A stretch of DNA of 64,000 nt from Pedobacter sp. AJM (GTDB taxonomy: Bacteria > Bacteroidota > Bacteroidia > Sphingobacteriales > Sphingobacteriaceae): assembly GCF_002197755.1 (NCBI RefSeq), contig NZ_NHOT01000001.1:806001-870000 (forward strand), read 5' to 3'. The notes under the pieces are model-generated. The model saw only the letters and a list, made by a program, of their open reading frames with translations. It did no database searches and was not told the origin of the DNA. Shown piece after piece: positions 43,668 to 52,200 of the stretch (position 1 is the stretch's first letter; every line of letters starts with the position of its first letter). The position numbers and the translations under genes were made by a program.

Positions 43668-44861
43668 TTACAATCCTAATTTCTTAGATATTGCTGAAGG
43701 AATACCAGCTTTATTTAATAAAAACGCAGTTGTTTTATATTTTACATAGTTCTTTGTTACGTATAAATAACCTTTATAATCGTTGGTAACGCCCCAAGAA
43801 TTTTTAACAATATAATATTCTTTACCATTTTGATCTTTAGCCAAACCAACAATGTGCATGCCATGATCATCAGTGGTCTGATAATTATCAAATGCAGCCT
43901 GACGGTTTTCCTGCGTGATTTCCATTTCTGGCTGAGGGCCATTAAACATATCTGCTTTTTGTTTCAATGACATATCGTTAAATGGAATTTCAGGAACGAA
44001 AGCTACACCATTTTTATAACTGAAAGATTTCTCGCTTACATCTGTAGCCCAGGCAACTGTAAATCCATTTTTCAAAGCGTTATCAATAATCTCAGTGATT
44101 TCATTCACTTTAATATTATAAACCTGATCGAATGACCAGTTATCTGGAACCAGCAAAGTAAACTTGCTGTAGAAAGGATGATCATTAAAAGAAGATAATT
44201 CTACATAATGATCGGGATTAATTCCTACAACCTCATTAGCAAAAGTTTTAGGCGTATATTTCTTTCCTTTAAATGTGAAGTTTTCGGGTACAGCTCCTAA
44301 ATAAGCATCAATAACGCCAGAATATGCCTTTAACCAGTTTGGGGTCAGTTCGCCATTGGCATTTTTAACCACAGCCTCTAAAACGCCTTTCTCGATATCG
44401 CCAAGCTCTGCAGTTTTATTGGTTTTAGTACCATAGTTTAAGCCCGTGTAAACATCTTGCGGAACCGCACCATATTTTCTGTACATATTAATTACATCGT
44501 GTAATGCACCACCATCACCTAAGTTAACAGCACCGTGCATGCGTACATAATTAATCCCTTTTTCTACATAAGCATTTCGGGCAGTAAAAATTTGTGATAA
44601 CTGAACAGGTTGTTTGCCTGCCTTAATCATTTCTGATTCAATAAATGAATTTGTAGAATAGCTCCAGCAGGTACCGGATGAACCTTGGTTTTGAACTGGC
44701 GTATTTGCTAAATTGATAACTTCGGTAAATTTAAAAGCATCCTTGCTGTTATCGCTTTGGTTATTTTTTAAAGAATTAACCAGATTGTCTTGGCCAAAAG
44801 TTACCAATGTTGATAACGATAATGCCAAACCAATCAAACATAGTTTGGTGTATTTGATCAT
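43668..44861 (-). CDS. Secreted papain-like cysteine peptidase (C1 family, PepC/bleomycin-hydrolase-like)
   Basis: A 397-residue protein with a signal peptide (IGLALSLSTLVTFGQ, cleaved about residue 24). The catalytic triad is visible: Gln/Cys in NQGSSGTCWSYSTNSF, His in DDHGMHIVGLAKD, Asn in YIVKNSWG. The large insertion between Cys and His and the overall layout resemble aminopeptidase C/bleomycin hydrolase, but export to the periplasm is a Bacteroidetes feature. No propeptide-like domain is evident. It stands alone, convergent with the AEC gene. Confidence 0.92.
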   Translation of the reverse strand: MIKYTKLCLIGLALSLSTLVTFGQDNLVNSLKNNQSDNSKDAFKFTEVINLANTPVQNQGSSGTCWSYSTNSFIESEMIKAGKQPVQLSQIFTARNAYVEKGINYVRMHGAVNLGDGGALHDVINMYRKYGAVPQDVYTGLNYGTKTNKTAELGDIEKGVLEAVVKNANGELTPNWLKAYSGVIDAYLGAVPENFTFKGKKYTPKTFANEVVGINPDHYVELSSFNDHPFYSKFTLLVPDNWSFDQVYNIKVNEITEIIDNALKNGFTVAWATDVSEKSFSYKNGVAFVPEIPFNDMSLKQKADMFNGPQPEMEITQENRQAAFDNYQTTDDHGMHIVGLAKDQNGKEYYIVKNSWGVTNDYKGYLYVTKNYVKYKTTAFLLNKAGIPSAISKKLGL

Positions 44862-44972
44862 TTTTATGAATAATTATTAAAATTTAGCGAATGTAAAAAT
44901 TGTTGCCGATTTACAATCAGAAAGTTTTTAATAAATCGATAAATAAAGTCATTCAAATGCAACAATGTTGAA

Positions 44973-46400
44973 TTAACATTCCGGCAAGCTGATTGGGATA
45001 TTTGTTGCCAAGCCTCCATCGGATGTTTCCTTGTATTTTGCATTCATATCCAGGGCTGTTTCCCACATCGTATTGACTACAGCATCCAGACTAACTTTTG
45101 CCTTATCAGGATTGCTTTGTAATGACAGCTGACTTGCGGTGATGGCTTTGATAGCCCCCATGGTGTTTCTTTCAATGCATGGAATTTGAACCAAACCGCC
45201 AATAGGATCGCAGGTTAAGCCTAAATGATGCTCCATAGCGATCTCTGCAGCCATTAAAACCTGTCGCTGAGAGCCACCTAAACACTCTGTTAATGCCGCA
45301 GCCGCCATAGCAGACGAAACTCCGATTTCGGCCTGACACCCACCCATTGCTGCTGAAATGGTAGCACCTTTTTTAAAAATACTGCCTATTTCTGATGCAC
45401 AGGCAATAAACTGAATAATCTTATCTTCTGCATAACCATCGCAAAAGGTAATAAAGTATTGAAGCACTGCAGGAATTACACCCGCAGCTCCATTTGTAGG
45501 TGCTGTTACCACACGCCCGAAAGAAGCATTTTCCTCATTTACAGCCAATGCAAAGCAGCTTACCCAATCCAAAATATAATTAAATCCATTCCCACCCTTT
45601 CTGATGGCTTCTACCCATGAGGTATAGTCCTGATAATCACTTTTACCGATCAATCGTTTATTTAGCGGGAACGCCCTGCGGGCAACATCCAAGCCTCCGG
45701 GTAAAAATCCGGTGGTATGGCAACCCCGGTAAATGCAATCCCTCATTACGGCAAAGTGCTGCAGCATCCGCATTTTAGTTTCGGCTTCAGGTCGCCAGGC
45801 CAGTTCATTTTCCAATACAATTTCACTCACCTTCAACCCTGTTGACAAACACCAGTGTAAAAGTTCTTTCGCTTTTTCTATTGGAAAGGGTAAATCAACC
45901 TGTGGCTTCTGACTGTTGTCTTCACCTTCCTTCACAACAAAACCTCCACCAATAGAATAATATGTCTCGGAAAAAGCTTTCCCAGTTGATAAAAAGGCCT
46001 GAAAAGTAACTGCATTCGGATGAAAGGGAAGACTTTCTGCAAAAAGAAAAAGCAGATCATTTTCATAGTCGAAATCAATTTCTAAATCTCCGGCAAGCTT
46101 AAGCTTTTTATCTTTTTGAATGGCTTCAAATGTTGGTGTAACTGCATCCACGTCAAAAGTAACCGGATCAGCACCTGATAATCCGAGTAAGATTGCCACA
46201 TCCGTTCCATGGCCTTTACCTGTTTTAGCCAGTGATCCATAAAGGAGTATTTTAATCGTTTCTACCCGATCGATAAGACCTTGTTGATTTAGCGATGCCG
46301 TAAATTGTTGTGCAGCACGCCATGGCCCAAGTGTGTGTGAACTTGACGGACCAATGCCTATTTTAAAAATATCAAAAACGGAGATTTGCTCTTTTATCAT
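44973..46400 (-). CDS. sdaA: L-serine ammonia-lyase (single-chain)
   Basis: A 475-residue iron-sulfur serine dehydratase, converting L-serine to pyruvate and ammonia. The N-terminal beta-domain ([20 protein letters not shown]) and C-terminal alpha-domain are fused, as in E. coli SdaA. Cluster cysteines appear in [36 protein letters not shown]. Length is standard. It is divergent from the TonB-C gene at 46515. Confidence 0.97.
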   Translation of the reverse strand: MIKEQISVFDIFKIGIGPSSSHTLGPWRAAQQFTASLNQQGLIDRVETIKILLYGSLAKTGKGHGTDVAILLGLSGADPVTFDVDAVTPTFEAIQKDKKLKLAGDLEIDFDYENDLLFLFAESLPFHPNAVTFQAFLSTGKAFSETYYSIGGGFVVKEGEDNSQKPQVDLPFPIEKAKELLHWCLSTGLKVSEIVLENELAWRPEAETKMRMLQHFAVMRDCIYRGCHTTGFLPGGLDVARRAFPLNKRLIGKSDYQDYTSWVEAIRKGGNGFNYILDWVSCFALAVNEENASFGRVVTAPTNGAAGVIPAVLQYFITFCDGYAEDKIIQFIACASEIGSIFKKGATISAAMGGCQAEIGVSSAMAAAALTECLGGSQRQVLMAAEIAMEHHLGLTCDPIGGLVQIPCIERNTMGAIKAITASQLSLQSNPDKAKVSLDAVVNTMWETALDMNAKYKETSDGGLATNIPISLPEC

Positions 46401-46417
46401 GAAAAAAGTTAGTTATA

Positions 46418-46425
46418 CAAAGCTA
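46418..46425 (-). promoter_or_regulatory. -7 element of sdaA
   Basis: On the minus strand TAGCTTTG (TAnnTTTG) lies 17 nt before the sdaA ATG at 46400. No exact -33 TTTG at normal spacing. Confidence 0.42.
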
Positions 46426-46502
46426 TGATTGTTTTATTGAAACTGTAAAGAAATAATAATCAAAACATAATATAACAGACATATTTAATTCTTAAATCTA
46501 AT

Positions 46503-46510
46503 TAACTTTG
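46503..46510 (+). promoter_or_regulatory. -7 element of the TonB-C gene
   Basis: TAACTTTG (TAnnTTTG) ends 4 nt before the ATG at 46515, giving a nearly leaderless transcript. Confidence 0.42.
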
Positions 46511-46514
46511 ATCT

Positions 46515-47516
46515 ATGAAATTACGCTTTTTAATATTGTTTAGCTTATTAATTGTTACTTCGGTACAGGCCCAGAAAGCTCAAAATATTTATTATTTAAA
46601 AAACAATGGCGAACAAGTTCAAACAAAGGATAAAGCTGATTTTGTCAGAATTATCGAGGAACCTGATTCTGCTGATACCCGCTTCAAGCTTTTCGAGTTT
46701 TATAATAATGGTAAAAGGAAAAAGCTCGGTTATTTATCAGCTTTTGAGCCAAACTTAATTTACGAAGGTCACGTAATTGGTTATGATTCTTTAGGAAGAA
46801 GATCGGAAATAGTTAACTATAAAAACGGAATGCCTTCTGGCAGTTCGCTATATTATCATAGTAATGGCAAACTCTACAGGGAAACGGAATACATTCCTAT
46901 TGAAGCGCGGCCAAATCAGATGTTGGGAATAAATTCTTCTTTGGCAGATCTCATTTTTGGTACCAGTTTCAAAATAATATTTGATGCTGACTCTTCAGGA
47001 AAAGTTAATATTGAAAACGGAAAAGGCCATTTAAAAGTAGTTGATAAGTATAAAGAATTTGAAAAGGGTGAGGAAGGTGATTATTTGAATGGCATGAAAA
47101 ATGGAGTATGGACAGGCTATGATACCCGAATGGGCTTAACATTTAAAGAAGTTTATGATGGGAACAAATTCATCTCCGGAGAAAGCTTAAAAGATGGAAA
47201 AACATATTCCTACACTTCGCCGCTGCAGGCTCCGGAATACAGAGGCGGAATAAAATCCTGGAATAACTTTATCGCAACAACAACAAAATATCCTCAGGAT
47301 GCATACCGAAATGGAATAAGAGGAACTGTTAAAACCAGTTTTGTTGTAGACGTTACAGGGAGAATTACTGATATTGTTATTGAGAAATCTGCAGATAGAT
47401 CATTAGACGAGGAAGCCATAAGGGTCTTAAAATACTCCTCAAAATGGGAACCTGGTAAAGAGCGTGGCGTACCAGTTAAGGTAAAATATAATCAAAGTTT
47501 TAATTTTGCCTTTTAG
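46515..47516 (+). CDS. TonB C-terminal-domain protein with antitoxin-YwqK-like repeats
   Basis: A 333-residue exported protein. A signal peptide (FLILFSLLIVTSVQA) is followed by repeats of the form FYNNGKRKKLGYL, NYKNGMPSGSSLYYHSNGKLYRETEY and GDYLNGMKNGVW, similar to MORN/YwqK-type repeats. The C-terminal 95 residues are a TonB-C-type domain (YPQDAYRNGIRGTVKTSFVVD, SLDEEAIRVLK). It lacks the N-terminal membrane anchor and proline-rich span of true TonB, so it is not a classic energy transducer. Such proteins are frequent in Bacteroidetes; role unknown. Confidence 0.88.
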   Translation: MKLRFLILFSLLIVTSVQAQKAQNIYYLKNNGEQVQTKDKADFVRIIEEPDSADTRFKLFEFYNNGKRKKLGYLSAFEPNLIYEGHVIGYDSLGRRSEIVNYKNGMPSGSSLYYHSNGKLYRETEYIPIEARPNQMLGINSSLADLIFGTSFKIIFDADSSGKVNIENGKGHLKVVDKYKEFEKGEEGDYLNGMKNGVWTGYDTRMGLTFKEVYDGNKFISGESLKDGKTYSYTSPLQAPEYRGGIKSWNNFIATTTKYPQDAYRNGIRGTVKTSFVVDVTGRITDIVIEKSADRSLDEEAIRVLKYSSKWEPGKERGVPVKVKYNQSFNFAF

Positions 47517-47538
47517 AAGGCTATTGATACTAATTAAC

Positions 47539-48198
47539 CTAATAATCAAACTCCAGAATTTCCTTATCCTTTAACATTTGTTCCACAAACCGTTGGTGGT
47601 TTTGTGGTGTTCCGGTTGCGGTCCAGTTTCCGGTGATGACATGATTGACCAATTGGTGTTTGCCTCGTTGAGGCTTTAACTTATTTTCCCGAAAAACCTC
47701 CTCATAACTTTCTAAATCACCATGCGTATGTTGTTTTTTGACAATGCGATAGACCCTCTTGGTAAAACGACGATCGCCTATTTCTTCAACAAAAGGAAAA
47801 ATAATCAAGGCCAGCAGCACCACACCGGTAACACCGATGGCCTGCTCGTAATATCCGGAACCAACAGCCATCCCAATGGCGGCAACGATCCAAATGATAC
47901 AGGCAGTTGTTAAACCTTTAACCCGGTTTTCTTCCTTAAAAATTACGCCAGCGCCCAGGAAACCAATACCCGTAACAATATTCGAAGCAATGCGATCCTG
48001 GCTTGCAGGTCCGATTTTAATAGATAAGATCGTAAATAACGTGGCACCCAAGCCAATCATCATCATGGTTTTTAATCCGGCAGATTTGCTTCTGTATTCA
48101 CGCTCGGCGCCTATTAAACCGCATAATAATGTAGCCAGCAGGAATTTATTGACTTCACTTTGTGTAATAAAATGGCTGTTATCTAAAATTTCATTCAT
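47539..48198 (-). CDS. MgtC/SapB-family membrane protein
   Basis: A 219-residue protein with about four or five N-terminal transmembrane helices and the family signature LICGLIGAEREYRSKSAGLKT-like region (LLCGLIGAEREYRSKSAGLK), GIGFLGAGVIFKEENRVKGLTTA. The C-terminal 75 residues are a soluble, basic cytoplasmic tail. MgtC proteins act in growth at low magnesium or under acid stress, partly through ATP-synthase control, but many homologues are uncharacterised. Convergent with the TonB-C gene. Confidence 0.92.
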   Translation of the reverse strand: MNEILDNSHFITQSEVNKFLLATLLCGLIGAEREYRSKSAGLKTMMMIGLGATLFTILSIKIGPASQDRIASNIVTGIGFLGAGVIFKEENRVKGLTTACIIWIVAAIGMAVGSGYYEQAIGVTGVVLLALIIFPFVEEIGDRRFTKRVYRIVKKQHTHGDLESYEEVFRENKLKPQRGKHQLVNHVITGNWTATGTPQNHQRFVEQMLKDKEILEFDY

Positions 48199-48221
48199 TG
48201 CCCTAAATTAATGGAAGCAAA

Positions 48222-49241
48222 TTAATAAAAATCGTAACATCTTAAGCCATTGGCACGGCCACCACTAGAACTATTTGGGAAATATTTTTCATACCCCACA
48301 CCTATTTCAGACGTTCCGCCGGTATTGGAATAATTGATTTTAGAAGTGGTTGCATCGTGACTGATTCCTAACCTAAACTTTTCGCCATTGGTTCTTCTGT
48401 TGAAAATATCAAAAATGACTGAAAAAACAATTGCATCGTTTCCATTTGAATTTCCATCATTCCGGTACCAGATCCCTGCGTTGACACCCGCATATTTGTA
48501 TTGTGTGCCGATACTGAAGGAGTTTACGTTTCCCTGTCTGTAAACCACCACTGAAGGGATCAGGTAGCTTCCATCCCGGTCATACTGATCTGGAATAAGG
48601 CTGAGTTTATAACTTAAGTTAGCGGAAATACGCATGGGCAATTTCGCCTGGAAGCCAGATAGAGACTCATCAGGCCGATTTAAATGATGCGCAGCTACAC
48701 CTACCATAAACTTACCATAAACCAAATTGGTACCCGCATTGGCATCCAGGTAAAAACGGCTATCAATAGCCGGCCTTTCTGCACCAGACACACTTCCGGG
48801 AATATAACCTGCATTGATATCAATCTGATCACCAAAAACCAGTTTATCCCAGTTTAATTTTTGGTTGGTTACACCAGCCTGCAAACCAAATGAAAGTGTA
48901 AAATCATCGCCACCAATAATATAAGAATAACTGGCGGCTACATTGTTTTTTACCAGATAAGCTGTTCCTTCACTGCTCCGGTTAAAAATTAATCCAATTC
49001 CACTGTTCATGCGGTGCAGATTTAAATCAGCCGATGCACTCATGTATGAAAAATCACTTGCCAAACCTGTCCATTGGTTTCTGTAAAGTGCATTAAACCT
49101 GATGTCACCTTCAAACTGACCGGTTAATGCCGGATTTAAATAAATCGGTGCATTATAAAACTGCGAGTAAATATGATCCTGCCCTACCGAAATCAGCGGC
49201 AGTAGTAAAGCCAGCAAACATAATTTCATCCTCCTCATCAT
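48222..49241 (-). CDS. PorP/SprF-family type IX secretion membrane protein
   Basis: A 339-residue outer-membrane protein with a signal peptide (LCLLALLLPLISVGQ). The HIYSQFYNAPIYLNPALTGQFEG opening region, in pieces, and NQWTGL are PorP/SprF hallmarks; the rest alternates like a beta-barrel. SprF-like proteins pair with giant adhesins and help deliver them through the type IX system. The ATG overlaps the stop of the 1975-residue gene upstream by one base (TAATG), a strong sign of coupled translation, so they form one functional unit. Confidence 0.94.
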   Translation of the reverse strand: MMRRMKLCLLALLLPLISVGQDHIYSQFYNAPIYLNPALTGQFEGDIRFNALYRNQWTGLASDFSYMSASADLNLHRMNSGIGLIFNRSSEGTAYLVKNNVAASYSYIIGGDDFTLSFGLQAGVTNQKLNWDKLVFGDQIDINAGYIPGSVSGAERPAIDSRFYLDANAGTNLVYGKFMVGVAAHHLNRPDESLSGFQAKLPMRISANLSYKLSLIPDQYDRDGSYLIPSVVVYRQGNVNSFSIGTQYKYAGVNAGIWYRNDGNSNGNDAIVFSVIFDIFNRRTNGEKFRLGISHDATTSKINYSNTGGTSEIGVGYEKYFPNSSSGGRANGLRCYDFY

Positions 49242-52200
49242 TATCTTATTAAATATATTACTCCTGTTTTCCTTGGGGATGATGAATCATATGTCATCCC
49301 TTTCCATTCGGTGCCATTAATGAACTTAACCTCTATTTTCCAGTAATAAACACCTTGTGGCTGCTCTTTTCCGTTATACGTTCCGTCCCACCCTTCCAAG
49401 GGTGCGCCATCGTCCAGCTTCGAGCTTTCCCATAGAAGCTGCCCCCATTTATTAAAGACAGACATGGTCCATTCCTTAATCCCACGGCCCTTTGCTTTGA
49501 AAACCCTGATTTCATTTTTCGCGCTTGCCGGCATAAATGAATTTGGAACATTTAAATACCCGGGCACACCAATAATCCTAACCGACTGCACCGTGGTAGA
49601 GCTGCAGCCTTCCTTATTAAGCACCTTTAACGTAACGGTATAGGTACCTTCATTGCCATAAGTATGATTTGGATTTTGCAGTGTTGAAACAGCACCATCT
49701 CCAAATGTCCATTCCCAGCTTACTGATCCGGTGCTCGTATCTTTAAAACCAAAGGAATAATTCGGGATTGATATTTCATTGCCAGGTGAAACGGCGAAGC
49801 CGGCAACCGGAGGTGCCACCACGCTAATCGGCGAAGCCAGGGTAATGGTATTGGTACAGCCCAAAATGTTGGTTGCGGTTAAGCTTACAATAAAATTTCT
49901 ACCTGCTCCGGTAAAAGTATGACTGGGTTCAAAAGCCGTTGAGGTTGTTCCATCTCCAAAATCCCAAAGGTAGCCTATGGCATTTTTACTGTTGTTCTTA
50001 AAATTCACGGTTAAGCCATCACAGCCACTGGTTTTATCAGCAGTAAAACTGAGCTCGGGCTGAGCCAACACTTCAATTTCTTCAACAGTTGAGGCACTTG
50101 AGCAATCATTGGAAGCATAAAGTGTAACCCTATATTTTCCGGCTGTTGTAAAGGTATGTGAAACGACTTCTGGAGCAACATTTCTCACTACCGTACTTCC
50201 ATCTCCAAAGTCATACACAAAGGTATTGGCACCTTTGGTATTATTAAAGAAATCAACTTTTAAAGGTGCGCAACCCCGCAACTGACTACTATTGACCACC
50301 ATTTCTGCCGTAATATCATTTGGTGCCACATTAATGTTGTAGGAAGATTCATTGGTTCCGCATTCGTTAGTAGCAGTCATTTTCACCACATAGTTTGTTA
50401 CAACGATGGTGTTGTAGGTGTGTGATACATTACTTTTATCCGTTTTTGTAAGTGTTGTTCCATCGCCAAAATCATAGGTATAGCTACTGTTATTTCCTAA
50501 TGAAGTGTTGCTGAAAGTAACCGTAAAGGGTGAACATCCCGCTGTTTTATCAGGAGAAAAAACTGATATCGGCGCTGCTTTCACTAAAACCGTAGAGGTT
50601 TGTCTGCTCACGCCACAAGGTGTAGTCGCTTCCATTGTTACCGTATAAGTGATATCTCTCCCATTTAAATCGGCAGGGTAAACTACATCTGCAGGTTGAA
50701 CCAGATTAGAAGTCGTTCCGTTACCGAAATCCCATCTAAAAGTTGCTGCAGTTAATGAATTTGAAGTATTCGTAAACCGCACATTAAGTGGGCCACACCC
50801 TTCTGTAACGCTTTGCGTATAAGCTGCTGTAACATCTTGCCGGGTTGAAAAAGTATGAGAAAACTCATCACTGTTACAGCCTAAACTGCTGGTGACGACC
50901 AACTTGATCACTACAGATTGATTTTCACCTGTAATGGTATAACCTGGAAAATTAATACCTGTACCAATTTGCCCATTGTTGGCAAACCAGGTATAAGTAG
51001 CATTCCGATCCGGATAAGCGATTGCAGTAATGTTGGCCGTACTCAATTCAAAAGGAACACAGCCTTTATCAATAGTATAAGTAAACGCTGCCTTTGCAGG
51101 TAGATTTACTGTAATTTTAACTTGATTACTGATGATTGCAGAACAAGAGCCACTAACCACAGCTCGCCTGTAATAGATTGTTGCTGTAGGTACAGGAGGG
51201 GTAAAATTGATGTCAGTTGCGCCAGACACATCCGTCCAGGTCGTTCCGTTTAAACTGGTTTGCCATTGGTAAGTATAAGTTCCGTTTCCGCCACCCGGCA
51301 CAGAACCAGTTAGCGGCGCTGCTGCAGCACCTATACAAATGGTCTGATCTGCAGTAATTGTATTATTGGTTAATGCAGGTAAAACAACCACCTCAACGCT
51401 ATTGCTTTCTGATGTACAGATATTGCTGTTAATTAATCTGCGGTAGAAAGTAGAAGCTGTTACAGTTAAAGTTAGGTCTTTACTGGTTGCAGCAGATATA
51501 TTTGACCATGTATTCCCGTCAATACTGCTTTGCCATTGATAGCTATATGTACCATTTCCTCCGGTCGGCGTACTTCCGGTGATCGTTGTACTCTGCCCAT
51601 AGCAAACAGGGATGGCAGACGTAGAAACACTATTGGTTACAGGTAGAAAATAGGTAACTGTTGTTTCTGATACTGATGGCGGACAACCTGTAAATCCCGA
51701 GATGGCCCAACTGAACCTGTAAGTTTGTCCGGGCACTAATCCTGTTACAGGGGTATTAAACAAGGTTGGATCAGCAATCACCACATCACTTTGCCCGGAA
51801 ACAAGGGTCCATAAACCAGTATTAGGTGATGGATCATTTCCGCTTAAAATAATGGTATTGCCACTACATAAGCTCTGGTTTGCACCCGCATTTGAAACTA
51901 CAGTTGCTGGATTAATGGTAATAGTAGTTACTGATGATTGCGCTTCTGAGCAAGGAAAACTCTGAACGATGGCCCTGAATTTGGTGGTTACCGTGAGGTT
52001 TGAAAAAACATATGGATTTGCCCTTGAGCTTAAGCCTGCCCATGTCACACCATTATCTATGGACATTTCCCATCTTAAGATATCGCCAACCTGACCTGTT
52101 AAAGCAATTGCACCATTATTTGCACCGGCGCACAATGTTAAGTCATTACCGGTTGTACCACCAACACTTGGGAGATTTACCCTGATCACTACATCATCAC

